The notes below the pieces were generated by a model. That model ran no database searches, was not told where the DNA came from, and saw only the letters and a list, made by a program, of their open reading frames with translations. The position numbers were made by a program, and so were the translations under genes. From Undibacterium sp. Jales W-56 (GTDB lineage Bacteria > Pseudomonadota > Gammaproteobacteria > Burkholderiales > Burkholderiaceae_D), in NCBI RefSeq assembly GCF_025548535.1, contig NZ_JAJLQW010000006.1, forward strand, positions 186,001-250,000: DNA of 64,000 bases, in the 5' to 3' direction. Positions 44,637 through 54,805 of the stretch are shown piece by piece. Numbering within the stretch: the stretch's first letter is position 1; the number at the start of each line of letters is the position of its first letter.

Positions 44637-44647
44637 TTTGCGCCTGG

Positions 44648-44998
44648 CTATATCTGCATATTCATAATGTCGTGATATGCGGACACCAGTTTATTTCTCA
44701 CTTGAACTGTCGTCTGGAAGGTGATGTTGGCTTTTTGCATCGATATCATGACGTCTGACAAACTCACCTTATCGTCACCCAGAGCAAACTTCTTCCCTAA
44801 TTCCTGGGACGTCATCTGCACACTGTTCACCTGATCCAATGAGGCTTTTAAGGCATCGGCAAAATCCAGTTTTGCAGGTGCTGCAGTCCCAATGCCAGCC
44901 GTTGCAGTTGGTACCGATGACTCCATTCTTGCAGCGGCAGCCTTTAGCTGCGCCACCATCGCATTGATCTGACTGTTGTCAATTCCGCCTAATTTCAT
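44648..44998 (-). CDS. fliE: Flagellar hook-basal body protein FliE
   Basis: Encodes 116 aa from the ATG at 44998 (MKLGGIDNSQINAM); the frame stays open upstream, but homologous sequence starts here. The conserved C-terminal part is DFADALKASLDQVNSVQ, then LSDVMISMQKANITFQTTVQVRNKLVSAY. FliE joins the MS ring to the rod. It is divergent from fliF; the 206-bp gap must hold both promoters, but no clear sigma-28 or sigma-54 site could be assigned. Confidence 0.94.
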   Translation of the reverse strand: MKLGGIDNSQINAMVAQLKAAAARMESSVPTATAGIGTAAPAKLDFADALKASLDQVNSVQMTSQELGKKFALGDDKVSLSDVMISMQKANITFQTTVQVRNKLVSAYHDIMNMQI

Positions 44999-45204
44999 AT
45001 TTTGCTCCGATCCAGTCGCAATAAGCCATTGCGCTACATTAGCAGTCGCCGGCAAGAACTTGGCTCTGATAAGAGGGAGAAAATAGGTCTTTTTCCTTGA
45101 ATTGAATTTTAAAAACCCTAGCACAATCGGTATCAAGGAAAAAACCCAACATGGATTTAATATGCAACACGATGACTTGACAATATTCCGCTACGAGGTC
45201 AACC

Positions 45205-46917
45205 ATGGCAACTGCTAATGAAGCGGTTCTGGGGACGCCAGGCCCGGCTTTGCCGACGTTTTTGGGTTTTCCACAAACACCGGGCTTGAGAAATATCGTG
45301 CTTGGTGTCGGAGCCGCCATCACGCTTGCCATCATGGTCGGTATATGGCTATGGAGCCAGGTGCCTGACTATAAAGTCTTATTTTCAAATTTTAACGACA
45401 GGGACGGCGGCGCCATTGTTGCGTCATTGCAGCAGATGAATATTCCCTATAAGTATTCTGAAGGCGGCAGTGCAATTTTAGTACCCGCCAACCAAGTGCA
45501 TGATGCAAGATTGAAGTTAGCCTCGCAAGGATTGCCCAAAGGCGGCAATGTCGGCTTTGAATTAATGGAAAACCAAAAATTAGGAATATCCCAATTTTTG
45601 GAACAGGTTAATTTCCAGCGTGCGCTTGAAGGCGAACTGGCACGCTCTATCCAGGCGGTATCGTCGGTGCAGGCAGCCAGAGTACATTTAGCGATTCCCA
45701 AATCTTCCGTATTCATCCGCGATCAACAAAAACCTACCGCATCCGTATTACTCAACCTCTACCCGGGCCGCAATCTGGATCCGCAACAAGTGGGCGCCAT
45801 AGTACATCTGGTCGCCAGCAGCGTGCCTGAACTGGATGTAAAAAACGTCACCATTGTTGACCAAAACGGCAATTTACTATCCGACCCGACGAAGCAGATG
45901 GGCAGCAACACGCTGGATCCGACGCAACTCAAATACGTACAAGACTTCCAGCAAAATATCGTCAAGCGCATTGAATCCATCGTGTCCCCTATCGTCGGCG
46001 TCAATAATGTCAGGGCGGAGGCCACGGCAGATATTGATTTTTCACGCAGCGAGCAGGCCGCGGAAAGCTATCGCCCCAACTCGCCGCCGGAAGCATCAAC
46101 GATACGCAGCCAGCAATCGAGCGAAAGCTATAACAAAACCAACAATGCATCGGGCATCCCCGGCGCGCTCAGCAACCAGCCGCCCGTACCGGCCATCGCC
46201 CCCATCGTCGCCAGCGGTGCGGCAGCTCAAAGTACGTCAACATCAGGCGCCGGTCTGATGCAAAAAGATTCGACCATCAACTACGAAGTAGATAAAACCA
46301 TACGTTATACGCAACAACCCATGGGGGGAGTCAAACGCCTGTCCGTTGCAGTCGTGATTAATTACAAGTCGGAAACCGACAAAAACGGCAAAGTCACGAC
46401 CAGGGCTTTAAGCGATATAGAAAAGACCCAGTTGACCGATCTCATCAGAGAAGCAATGGGCTTCAATAAGGAACGCGGCGATACGCTAAATGTTGTCAAC
46501 AGCCCATTTGCCGGCTCAGAAAAAGAATCTATAGTGGATATACCCATATGGAAGCAGCCAGACAACATCCAGATGGCAAAAGAAGCGCTTAAATACCTGC
46601 TTACTGCGATTGTCCTGGCTTATCTGTTCTTTGGCTACCTGCGCCCCATGTTGTACAAAATGATGGGCAAAGATGAGAAAAGCAAAAAACGGGAAGAAGC
46701 TGAAGAGTTGGCACGTGAAAAAGAGCTGGCCTTAGCCAAGCAAAAAGAAGAGGAAGAACAAGAAGCTGCTATAGTCAACTTATCGAAAGATGCTGACGGC
46801 AACATCATCAAACCGACGACTGGCTACGAATTTAACCTCGACCTGGCAAAACAATTAGCAAGCAGTGACCCCAAAATTGTAGCTAACGTAATTAAAACAT
46901 GGGTAAGCAATGAGTGA
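45205..46917 (+). CDS. fliF: Flagellar MS-ring protein FliF
   Basis: Encodes 570 aa. A transmembrane segment (NIVLGVGAAITLAIMVGIWLW, residues about 30-50) is followed by the ring-building domains (YKVLFSNFNDRDGGAIV, ARVHLAIPKSSVFIRDQQKPTASV split), a periplasmic region, a second membrane segment (LLTAIVLAYLFFGYL) and a Lys/Glu-rich cytoplasmic tail that binds FliG. It is the first gene of the fliFGHIJK operon and overlaps fliG by 8 bp. Confidence 0.97.
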   Translation: MATANEAVLGTPGPALPTFLGFPQTPGLRNIVLGVGAAITLAIMVGIWLWSQVPDYKVLFSNFNDRDGGAIVASLQQMNIPYKYSEGGSAILVPANQVHDARLKLASQGLPKGGNVGFELMENQKLGISQFLEQVNFQRALEGELARSIQAVSSVQAARVHLAIPKSSVFIRDQQKPTASVLLNLYPGRNLDPQQVGAIVHLVASSVPELDVKNVTIVDQNGNLLSDPTKQMGSNTLDPTQLKYVQDFQQNIVKRIESIVSPIVGVNNVRAEATADIDFSRSEQAAESYRPNSPPEASTIRSQQSSESYNKTNNASGIPGALSNQPPVPAIAPIVASGAAAQSTSTSGAGLMQKDSTINYEVDKTIRYTQQPMGGVKRLSVAVVINYKSETDKNGKVTTRALSDIEKTQLTDLIREAMGFNKERGDTLNVVNSPFAGSEKESIVDIPIWKQPDNIQMAKEALKYLLTAIVLAYLFFGYLRPMLYKMMGKDEKSKKREEAEELAREKELALAKQKEEEEQEAAIVNLSKDADGNIIKPTTGYEFNLDLAKQLASSDPKIVANVIKTWVSNE

Positions 46918-47905
46918 TGAAGGCGTACAAAAAGCGGCAACCCTGATGCTGGCTCTTGGCGAAGACGGTGCAGCCGAGGTCATGAAATATCTCGGTCCGC
47001 GGGAAGTACAAAAAATCGGTGCGGCAATGGCCACCATCGGCGCCATTCCGCATGAGAATATTGCCAAAGTTCTTGATGAATTCAGGGCCGCTGCGGATCT
47101 CAGCTCGTCGGTTGGACTGGACTCAGACGAGTATATTCGCAATGTACTGACCAAGGCCCTGGGCGACGATAAAGCATCATCACTACTCAATCGCATTTTG
47201 GGCGGCAAAGACGCCAGCGGCATCGAAAGTCTGAAATGGATGGACTCTCCGTCAGTCGCCGACCTGATTAAAAACGAACACCCGCAAATCATTGCCACCA
47301 TCCTCGTACATCTGGAAAGTGATCAGGCTTGTGAAATTTTGAATCAGTTCACTGAGCGTCTGCGCAACGATGTCGTTTTGCGTATCGCCACCTTGGACGG
47401 CATCCAGCCGACTGCCTTGCGCGAGTTAAATGACGTACTCACAAAATTACTTACGGGCAACGAAAGCTTGAAGAAAAAGTCCATCGGAGGCGTTCGCGCT
47501 GCAGCCGAAATTCTCAACTTTATGAGTGGCGACAATGAAGCCTCCGTCATGGAGAATTTGCGCAAATATGACGGCGACATGGCTGAAAAAATCATGGATG
47601 AAATGTTCGTCTTCGATAATATCCTCGAAATCGACGATAAAGGCATACAGTTGCTGTTACGCGAAGTGCAGTCGGATTCGCTCATCATCGCCTTGAAAGG
47701 CGCAAATCCTGATATGCGTGAAAAAATCTTTAAAAATATGTCGCAACGTGCTGCTGAAATGATGCGGGAAGACCTCGAGTCCAAAGGCCCTGTGCGTCTA
47801 TCTGAAGTAGAGGCGCAACAGAAACAAATCCTGCTGATCGTACGTCGCCTGGCAGACGAAGGCCAAATCATGCTGGGAGCCAAGGGCGAGGACTCCTATG
47901 TCTAA
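46910..47905 (+). CDS. fliG: Flagellar motor switch protein FliG
   Basis: Encodes 331 aa. N, middle and C domains are all present: KAATLMLALGEDGAAEVMKYL, EHPQIIATILVHLESDQACEIL, and the charged torque helix in the C-domain (MREDLESKGPVRLSEVEAQQKQI split). It forms the C-ring rim that contacts the stator. It overlaps fliF (8 bp) and fliH (8 bp). Confidence 0.97.
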   Translation: MSDEGVQKAATLMLALGEDGAAEVMKYLGPREVQKIGAAMATIGAIPHENIAKVLDEFRAAADLSSSVGLDSDEYIRNVLTKALGDDKASSLLNRILGGKDASGIESLKWMDSPSVADLIKNEHPQIIATILVHLESDQACEILNQFTERLRNDVVLRIATLDGIQPTALRELNDVLTKLLTGNESLKKKSIGGVRAAAEILNFMSGDNEASVMENLRKYDGDMAEKIMDEMFVFDNILEIDDKGIQLLLREVQSDSLIIALKGANPDMREKIFKNMSQRAAEMMREDLESKGPVRLSEVEAQQKQILLIVRRLADEGQIMLGAKGEDSYV

Positions 47906-48569
47906 TGCCATTTCCAAGGGGAATTTATCGCCTTTCCAGCGCTGGGAAATGGCCTCTTTTGGCGACGAACGCCCTTCTCAGCAAGCCGAAAAAAAAATCA
48001 CTGCGTCTCTTGCTGAAAAAATCAGCCTCGAAGAAATTTCCAAATTAAAAGAAACCTCGCACAGAGAAGGCTATGCAAACGGATATAAAGAAGGCTATCT
48101 CGCTGGATTGGGAGAAGGCAAAGAAACCGCCTATGCAGAAACTAAAGCAACTATTGATACTGAAGTCGGCCAACTAAAATCCTTGATAGAAAGCCTATCA
48201 GAGCAAATCCACTTGACCGGCAAGGTCGTAGGTTCCGACTTGCTGGGACTGGCGCTCGATCTGGCAGAGCGTATGCTCAAGACGCGTATAGAAGTTGATC
48301 CAGAAATTATTCTGCCCATCGTCAGAGAAGCAATCGACTCACTGCCATCAGTACAATTACCGGCACAAATTTTTGTACATCCGGTTGACGCAGAAATTTT
48401 GCGGACGCATGCTGGCGACGAACTCAGCAATGCCGGCTGGCGTATCCACGCTGACAGCCATATAGAACGCGGTGGATGCAAGCTGGAAACCGCGCAGAAT
48501 ATGGTCGATGCGACCATCGCAACACGCTGGCACCGCTTGGCTGAAGCCGTCAAAAAATCAAACTCGTAA
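47898..48569 (+). CDS. fliH: Flagellar assembly protein FliH
   Basis: Encodes 223 aa. A disordered N-terminus is followed by an extended helix with Gly-rich heptad-like repeats (GYANGYKEGYLAGLGEGKETAYAET split), typical of FliH, and a C-terminal domain (LALDLAERMLKTRIEVDPEIIL, LETAQNMVDATIATRW). It regulates the FliI ATPase and links it to the export gate. Confidence 0.93.
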   Translation: MSNAISKGNLSPFQRWEMASFGDERPSQQAEKKITASLAEKISLEEISKLKETSHREGYANGYKEGYLAGLGEGKETAYAETKATIDTEVGQLKSLIESLSEQIHLTGKVVGSDLLGLALDLAERMLKTRIEVDPEIILPIVREAIDSLPSVQLPAQIFVHPVDAEILRTHAGDELSNAGWRIHADSHIERGGCKLETAQNMVDATIATRWHRLAEAVKKSNS

Positions 48570-48584
48570 TCGCCCTACCCAATC

Positions 48585-49973
48585 ATGCGTCCACCACTCT
48601 CCGAATCCTGGCAAAAGCTGATCGCCGACGGCAAAGACCAAGTTGCCCATGTGCAGCCTATGCTGACCTCGGGCAGGGTGACCAAGGTCACTGGTCTGGT
48701 GATGGAAGCGGTAGGTTTAAAACTACCCGTGGGCAGCGCCTGCAGTGTGCATTTGCAAAATGGCTCGACGATTGATGCAGAAGTAGTCGGGTTTGACGGT
48801 GATCGCCTGTTTTTGATGCCGCATAGCGACTTGGGTGGGGTTACGCCGGGTACTCCGGTGTATCCGGAAGAAGCGCTGTTCCTGGGCAGTACCAAACACC
48901 CCAGACGACGCCCCAGCGACCGCACCCGCCATTTGCCTGTAGGCGATGAATTGCTCGGACGCGTTCTGGATGGCAACGGCAAGCCGCTGGATTCGCTGGG
49001 TCCATTAATGGCAACACAATCTGCGCCCCTGGGTTCACGCATCTACAACCCTTTATTGCGGGCACCTATCGTTGATACCCTGGATGTCGGCGTGCGAGCC
49101 ATCAATAGCATGCTCAGCGTAGGACGCGGTCAGCGCCTGGGACTGTTTGCCGGTTCCGGCGTCGGTAAAAGCGTCTTGCTGGGGATGATGGCGCGCTACA
49201 CTACCGCCGACGTTATTGTGGTTGGACTGATCGGTGAACGCGGTCGCGAGGTCAAAGAGTTTATCGAGCAAATTCTGGGCGAAGAAGGTCTGGCCAGAGC
49301 GGTCGTGGTCGCCGCTCCCGCTGATGCGCCACCCCTGCTCCGCCTGCAAGGCGCAGCCTATGCGACCACCATTGCTGAATATTTCCGCGATCAGGGCAAA
49401 AGCGTGCTACTGATTATGGATTCGCTGACTCGCTATGCCATGGCACAACGCGAAATCGCCCTGGCCATCGGTGAACCTCCGGCGACCAAAGGCTATCCCC
49501 CGTCGGTATTCGCCAAGTTACCGATACTGGTGGAACGGGCTGGCAACGGTATTGAGGGCGGTGGCTCTATCACGGCGTTTTATACCGTGCTAACCGAAGG
49601 CGATGATCAACAAGATCCGATTGCCGACGCAGCACGGGCGATCCTGGACGGCCATATCGTGCTCAATCGCAATCTGGCGGAAGGCGGTCACTATCCCGCC
49701 ATCGATATCGAGCAATCGATCAGTCGTGCCATGCATAGCATTACTTCACCCGAACATCAAAAACTCGCCCGTAAACTGAAACAACTGTACTCTCGCTACG
49801 AACGCAGCCGGGATCTGATCAGTGTTGGCGCGTATTCGGCCGGATCAGACCCTTTATTGGATGAGGCGATACGGCTTCATCCTCATATCACGGCGTTTTT
49901 GCAGCAAGATATTCTTGAAAAATCAACCATAACCGAGAGCTTGCAGGGACTTTCAGCTCTATTCGACGCTTAG
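48585..49973 (+). CDS. fliI: Flagellum-specific ATPase FliI
   Basis: Encodes 462 aa. F1-like ATPase motifs are Walker [32 protein letters not shown], Walker B region [19 protein letters not shown], and [10 protein letters not shown]. It energises export of flagellar proteins. The ATG lies 15 bp after fliH. The length is normal and all ATPase motifs are intact. Confidence 0.97.
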   Translation: MRPPLSESWQKLIADGKDQVAHVQPMLTSGRVTKVTGLVMEAVGLKLPVGSACSVHLQNGSTIDAEVVGFDGDRLFLMPHSDLGGVTPGTPVYPEEALFLGSTKHPRRRPSDRTRHLPVGDELLGRVLDGNGKPLDSLGPLMATQSAPLGSRIYNPLLRAPIVDTLDVGVRAINSMLSVGRGQRLGLFAGSGVGKSVLLGMMARYTTADVIVVGLIGERGREVKEFIEQILGEEGLARAVVVAAPADAPPLLRLQGAAYATTIAEYFRDQGKSVLLIMDSLTRYAMAQREIALAIGEPPATKGYPPSVFAKLPILVERAGNGIEGGGSITAFYTVLTEGDDQQDPIADAARAILDGHIVLNRNLAEGGHYPAIDIEQSISRAMHSITSPEHQKLARKLKQLYSRYERSRDLISVGAYSAGSDPLLDEAIRLHPHITAFLQQDILEKSTITESLQGLSALFDA

Positions 49974-50006
49974 ATTGCATTGCATCTTCACTATACTTAG
50001 CTTGAA

Positions 50007-50447
50007 ATGACGAAAAAATCTCCCATCAGCACTTTAATTGCGTTGGCTGAAAAAGACACCGACGACGCCGCCAAGAACCTAGGCAAGGCGATCCGTGCCC
50101 ATGAGGAGACGGAAAAACAATTAGCCTTGCTGCTGCAATACCGCGACGACTATGTGATACGGTTTCAGGATGGAGCGGCAGGCGGGCTCAGTGCCGGGCA
50201 GTATATGAATTTTCAGTCATTCATTTACAAACTCGATAGCGCGGTAGACGGCCAGAAAAAAATTGTCAAAGATGCTGAATTTCGCGTCACCAAAGCAAGA
50301 AATCAATGGCAAGAGAATGAAAAAAAACGACTTTCTTACGGCATTTTGCAAAATCGGGCGAAAACCGAAGTCCTGAAAAAAGAAAGTAAGCAGGACCAGA
50401 AACAAACCGATGAACATGCAACGAGAAGTTATTTTTATAAATCGTAA
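50007..50447 (+). CDS. fliJ: Flagellar export chaperone FliJ
   Basis: Encodes 146 aa, almost entirely two long helices, opening PISTLIALAEKDTDDAAKNLGKA. FliJ is the coiled-coil stalk inside the FliI hexamer. The position between fliI and fliK and the length support the call. The ribosome site is weak (no clear GGAG). Confidence 0.9.
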   Translation: MTKKSPISTLIALAEKDTDDAAKNLGKAIRAHEETEKQLALLLQYRDDYVIRFQDGAAGGLSAGQYMNFQSFIYKLDSAVDGQKKIVKDAEFRVTKARNQWQENEKKRLSYGILQNRAKTEVLKKESKQDQKQTDEHATRSYFYKS

Positions 50448-50549
50448 AACACACTCTATGTGAATCAAAAAATACACGTAGCTGGCTAGATAACTGACTT
50501 ATTCAGCCTGATTGACGAGTTTTCTTTTAGCGACAATGTTGGTGACCCT

Positions 50550-51959
50550 ATGCAAACCGCACTCATTTTGAATTCGACTGACAATTCGTCAGCTCCCGCT
50601 AAACAGAGCAATGCCGCCAGCAATGGGAGTTCCGGCGCCTCGTTCAATGAAATTCTCAACAAAGAAATAACCCAGCAAAAACCCAGGGAAGCATCGAGTG
50701 CCCCACCCTCGCCTCCAGCCAACGCTGCGCCAGCGACCAATGAAAATAAACCTGCCTCCAATCAAGCCACTGCACCGGCAGTAAAATCAGATCAGGCAAG
50801 TAATGGCAAGATTGATAAAAGCAAAACGCAAGCCAGCGACAATACAGCCAAAGACCAGACGGCAACTGACGCTGACAGTGCGGACAAAGCGGAACAAATG
50901 AATAATGCCCAGCTCATTGCCCTGGTGGGTACTATAGGGCAGCTTTCGACCAATGCAGTGAAAGTAGATGACCGTCCCAAAGAAAAAGAGACTGTCCTGG
51001 TCGATGCCACGGCAGGCAAAACAAACGACCCCAATACAGCTGTCATCGACACGTCGAACTTATTAGCGGCACAACTCCGCTCTAATACACAAGACAAGCC
51101 AGATACCAGTGCCGGCAAAAACCGCGTTGATCCGGCATTGACAGGGATCGATGCCAAATTGGCCACAGCGACCAAACTGGACACGGCGACCGTTGCAAAA
51201 TCTGCTGGCAACAATCAAACCGAATTGAAGCAAGGCATTTTGCCTGAAGACAAAACCCGTTTGACTCTGTCAGATGATCCTCTGACACAAGGCAAAGCAA
51301 AAGATAAGACTTCGACAGAGGCAGGGCTATCTGCCAGTGAACAAAATTCACAAAAGACTACCACTCTGCTCGCTGCTGAATCGGCCAAAAACAGCCTAGG
51401 TACAAAAAATCCGGCGCTAGAAAAATTGCAGGACGCCATCCCAGCCACTCCCCAGGCAGTGAATAACTTCGCCCAACAATTTGCCATTAGCACCAATCAA
51501 ATGGCAGGTGCCGCAGCGGCTGAACATCTCGCTCCGCGCGTTGGCAGTTCGGCCTGGGATCAGGCAGTCGGTCAAAAAGTCGTCTGGATGGTAGCGGGCG
51601 GTGAACAAACCGCCGAATTGACGCTCAACCCACCGGATCTGGGTCCATTGCAAATCGTACTCAGTGTCAGCAACGATCAGGCTAGCGCCACATTCAGTTC
51701 AGCCCAGCCGGAGGTCAGGGAAGCGCTGGAATCCGCGCTGCCTAAATTGCGGCAAATGATGAGTGAAGCCGGCGTGCAATTATCCGGATTTTCGGTCAAC
51801 TCCCAGGCTTCGCAACAAAGCAATCCACAATCAAACGGCAGGTCGAGCTTTTCCTCCTCACGCCAGGCAGGCAACAGTTCAGAGACTGACACTGGCAGCA
51901 CAATAACAACCATTAAAAGAAGCATGACAAAAATCGGCGGGGTCGATACTTTTGCTTAG
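50550..51959 (+). CDS. fliK: Flagellar hook-length control protein FliK
   Basis: Encodes 469 aa. The first 300 residues are a Ser/Ala/Thr/Asn/Lys-rich ruler region. The C-terminal Flg_hook domain shows AELTLNPPDLGPLQIVLSV, ATFSSAQPEVREALESALPKL and LRQMMSEAGVQLSGFSV. It measures hook length and switches FlhB specificity. It lies 102 bp after fliJ and is separated from fliL by 410 bp without genes. Confidence 0.94.
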   Translation: MQTALILNSTDNSSAPAKQSNAASNGSSGASFNEILNKEITQQKPREASSAPPSPPANAAPATNENKPASNQATAPAVKSDQASNGKIDKSKTQASDNTAKDQTATDADSADKAEQMNNAQLIALVGTIGQLSTNAVKVDDRPKEKETVLVDATAGKTNDPNTAVIDTSNLLAAQLRSNTQDKPDTSAGKNRVDPALTGIDAKLATATKLDTATVAKSAGNNQTELKQGILPEDKTRLTLSDDPLTQGKAKDKTSTEAGLSASEQNSQKTTTLLAAESAKNSLGTKNPALEKLQDAIPATPQAVNNFAQQFAISTNQMAGAAAAEHLAPRVGSSAWDQAVGQKVVWMVAGGEQTAELTLNPPDLGPLQIVLSVSNDQASATFSSAQPEVREALESALPKLRQMMSEAGVQLSGFSVNSQASQQSNPQSNGRSSFSSSRQAGNSSETDTGSTITTIKRSMTKIGGVDTFA

Positions 51960-52369
51960 ACTAGGGTCTGTTAACAACTGCTTGTGGATGCAGTCCGTGT
52001 ATTTTTTTACCGCGATCGGCGCGCCGCTCAAAAGACACTCATCCAGGATAAGCGTCAATTCTGTCGCAAATACGCTGAGATCAATCGGCGCGCTCATCTT
52101 TCACATGTAAAATAGCTTAAAAATGGTTTTTCAATATCCCCGGCATGACAAAGCCTCTGCCTCGTTGAAAGCACCGTTCTCAACAATTAGCTTGAAACCA
52201 ATTCAAACCAGCTATTTTTAAATAACCAGGCTGCAATACCGGCGATCATGAGAAATGAAAAGATGAGCGGGAATATGCCCTCTATTTCTCGGATGTCAAT
52301 GATCGACTATTGCAGATAATGTGAAACATGAAAGATGCATGAAGTACCGGCATCGTTTGAGAGGAAAAA
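51960..52369. other. Gap between fliK and fliL
   Basis: These 410 bp split the usual fliK-fliL continuity. The start reads TAGGGTCTGTTAACAAC, which looks like the outer end of an insertion element, but no second end was found. A minus-strand ORF from 52097 (72 aa, MSAPIDLSVFATELTLILD...) runs into the fliK 3' end and looks protein-like yet unrecognised. The last part presumably holds the promoter of fliLMNOPQR. Confidence 0.45.
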
Positions 52370-52879
52370 ATGTCCAAGGCACCAGCGAAAGCAGCAGAAG
52401 CGGATGTCGTACCCGCCCCCGCAGGCAGATCCAAGAAAAAGCTGATCATCATGATCGCAGCAGGTATCTTAGTGCTCTCGGGTGTAGGCGGAGGCGCTGC
52501 TATTTTCTTGTCTAAAAAAAATGCGGCGTCAAAAGACAAAGAACATAAAACAGAACCGGTCAAGGCGCCGGTATTTTTGCCACTAGAACCATTCACTGTC
52601 AACTTACAGTCGGAGAATGGCGACAAATATCTGCAAGTGGCCATGACCTTACAAGTTCAGGACGAAGAACAGGTAAATTTAATCAAGCTCAATAATGCCC
52701 AAGTGCGCAGCCGCTTGTTAATACTTTTATCGAGCAAACAAGCGAGTGAAATCTTGACCTCCGAAGGTAAAGAAAAATTGGCGGAAGAAATTATTGAGCA
52801 AGTCAAATTACCGTTCTCCCCCAAAGGCGAACCGCAAAAATTGAATGGCGTTTTCTTCACCTCTTTCGTGATTCAATAG
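52370..52879 (+). CDS. fliL: Flagellar basal body-associated protein FliL
   Basis: Encodes 169 aa. A short cytoplasmic lead (Lys-rich, GRSKKK) precedes one membrane segment (LIIMIAAGILVLSGVGGGAAIF) and the FliL domain (FLPLEPFTVNLQSENGDKYLQVAM split; VRSRLLILLSSKQASEI; VFFTSFVIQ). FliL surrounds or stabilises stators. It has a GAGAGGAAAAA ribosome region before the ATG. Confidence 0.95.
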   Translation: MSKAPAKAAEADVVPAPAGRSKKKLIIMIAAGILVLSGVGGGAAIFLSKKNAASKDKEHKTEPVKAPVFLPLEPFTVNLQSENGDKYLQVAMTLQVQDEEQVNLIKLNNAQVRSRLLILLSSKQASEILTSEGKEKLAEEIIEQVKLPFSPKGEPQKLNGVFFTSFVIQ

Positions 52880-52906
52880 TTTCAATACTAAGGATTCCCC
52901 TACACC

Positions 52907-53923
52907 ATGTCTGATAATTTTCTCTCCCAGGAAGAAGTCGATGCCCTGCTTAAGGGCGTCACGGGAGATCAGGACGATTCGCAATCGCAAGAGGATACCT
53001 CTGGCGTTCGCCCCTACAATCTTGCCACGCAAGAGCGTATCGTCCGCGGCCGCATGCCGACTCTGGAAATTATCAATGAACGTTTCGCTCGTTTATTGCG
53101 CATCGGGCTGTTTAATTTTTTGCGCCGTAGCGCCGAGGTTTCGGTTGGTACGGTCAGGGTATCCAAGTACAGCGAATTTATCCGGAATCTGGTGGTGCCA
53201 ACGAATCTGAATCTCGCGCACATGAAGCCCCTGCGCGGGACTTCTTTGTTCGTGATGGATCCCGGCCTGGTTTTTTTATTGGTCGACAACCTGTTCGGTG
53301 GCGATGGACGCTTCCATACCCGGGTTGAGGGACGTGATTTTACACAGACGGAACAAAGGATTATTCAACGTATTCTTGAAATCATTTTCGAGACCTACGC
53401 CAAATCCTGGGAACCTGTCTACCCGGTCGAGTTTGAATATATCCGTTCTGAGATGAACACCCAGTTCGCCAATATTGCTACGCCGAATGAAGTCGTCATC
53501 TCCACCACGTTCACGATCGAATTAGGCCCTGTCAGCGGTGAATTGCATATGTGCATGCCCTACTCGATGATAGAACCTATCCGCGATATCCTGACCAGCA
53601 GCCTGCAAGGTGAAACGCTGGAGGTGGATAAGCGCTGGGTACGCCTGATGACGCAACAAATCCAGATCGCAGAAGTAGAAATTGTGGCCGATCTGGGCAC
53701 AACGAAAATTACGCTGGGCGATATTTTGAATATGAAGGAAGGTGATGTCATCCCTATCTCGGTTCCCGATATTATCTCGGCAAAAGTGGATGGCACACCC
53801 GTCATGGAATGCAAATATGGCGTGTTCAACGGTCAATACGCATTGCGTGTAGAAAAATTGCTGAGTTCCAGTGTCAGCGAAGTCGCACACGAAGCCGTGC
53901 AAGGAGAAAGTCATGGACGATAA
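52907..53923 (+). CDS. fliM: Flagellar motor switch protein FliM
   Basis: Encodes 338 aa. The N-terminal CheY-binding peptide LSQEEVDALLKGV, the YNLATQERIVRGRMPTLE middle entry, and the C-terminal SpoA domain (IVADLGTTKITLGDILNMKEGDVI split) are clear. It builds the C ring with FliG and FliN and receives phosphorylated CheY. It overlaps fliN by 11 bp. Confidence 0.97.
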   Translation: MSDNFLSQEEVDALLKGVTGDQDDSQSQEDTSGVRPYNLATQERIVRGRMPTLEIINERFARLLRIGLFNFLRRSAEVSVGTVRVSKYSEFIRNLVVPTNLNLAHMKPLRGTSLFVMDPGLVFLLVDNLFGGDGRFHTRVEGRDFTQTEQRIIQRILEIIFETYAKSWEPVYPVEFEYIRSEMNTQFANIATPNEVVISTTFTIELGPVSGELHMCMPYSMIEPIRDILTSSLQGETLEVDKRWVRLMTQQIQIAEVEIVADLGTTKITLGDILNMKEGDVIPISVPDIISAKVDGTPVMECKYGVFNGQYALRVEKLLSSSVSEVAHEAVQGESHGR

Positions 53924-54353
53924 TAACGATACGCCGATCAGCGAAGATGATTGGGGTGCGGCGATTGCCGAACAAGAGAAGGCCGATGCCGCGGCGGCAG
54001 CTGCTGCTGCAACGGCAGCAACTAGCGCACCGCCAGCGGGACCGGCTATCTTTAAAGAATTTGCAGGTAAAGGCGCTCAGTCCGGGACCCACAATGATAT
54101 CGACTTCATTCTGGATATCCCGGTACAACTTACCGTTGAATTAGGCCGGACCAAAATCGCGATCAAAAACTTGCTGCAATTGGCGCAAGGCTCCGTGGTC
54201 GAATTAGATGGCTTGGCGGGTGAACCGATGGACGTGCTGGTAAACGGCTGCCTGATCGCCCAGGGTGAAGTTGTTGTCGTCAATGATAAATTCGGTATTC
54301 GCCTGACCGATATCGTCACACCGGCCGAACGTATTCGTAAGCTGAATAAATAA
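53913..54353 (+). CDS. fliN: Flagellar motor switch protein FliN
   Basis: Encodes 146 aa from the ATG at 53913, which has AAGGAG at 53901-53906; the open frame extends into fliM, but the sequence before this Met is not FliN-like. An acidic, Ala-rich N-terminal part precedes the SpoA domain (FILDIPVQLTVELGRTKIAI, LLQLAQGSVVELDGLAGEP, VNDKFGIRLTDIVTPAERI). It completes the C ring. Confidence 0.97.
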   Translation: MDDNNDTPISEDDWGAAIAEQEKADAAAAAAAATAATSAPPAGPAIFKEFAGKGAQSGTHNDIDFILDIPVQLTVELGRTKIAIKNLLQLAQGSVVELDGLAGEPMDVLVNGCLIAQGEVVVVNDKFGIRLTDIVTPAERIRKLNK

Positions 54354-54805
54354 TGCGTAAATCGGTTGGCAAACAAAAAATTGCAGCGCTCAATATAGCG
54401 CTGCTGATGACCTACAGTGATCTCGTTGTTGCCGCCGACAACACCGCTATTTCACCGACCACGGGTTTGTTGCAAATTTTCCTTGGTTTGGTGGCGGTAC
54501 TTGTATTGATGACCTTTGCCGCATGGTTTTTTAAACGGATCGGTCCTGCCGTTACGGGCAATAAAGTCCCGGTTACCGTCATCGGCGGCGTGAATGTCGG
54601 TCACCGTGAACGGATCATGGTGGTCGAAGTGGCGGATCAATGGATAGTCGTCGGCGTCACTGCACAACAAATCACAACGCTGTCCACCATGCCAAAACAA
54701 GCGCAGCTTGAAGCGTCCGGCACGAGCAATGCCACGGCGAATCCATTTGCGTCCTGGCTGGCTCGTACCATGGAAAAACGTTCCGCAGATAAAGCAGCCG
54801 AATAA
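54353..54805 (+). CDS. fliO: Flagellar biosynthetic protein FliO
   Basis: Encodes 150 aa. The start overlaps the fliN stop (TAATG) and the stop overlaps the fliP start the same way. One membrane segment ([22 protein letters not shown]) is followed by a small cytoplasmic domain ([30 protein letters not shown] split). FliO assists assembly of the FliP ring. Confidence 0.92.
   Translation: MRKSVGKQKIAALNIALLMTYSDLVVAADNTAISPTTGLLQIFLGLVAVLVLMTFAAWFFKRIGPAVTGNKVPVTVIGGVNVGHRERIMVVEVADQWIVVGVTAQQITTLSTMPKQAQLEASGTSNATANPFASWLARTMEKRSADKAAE

Noticed and set aside
45150-45175. Possible sigma-54 site upstream of fliF (TGGATTTAATATGCA)
   Set aside because: The distance between GG and GC is 9, not the required 10, and the surrounding bases do not fit the consensus.
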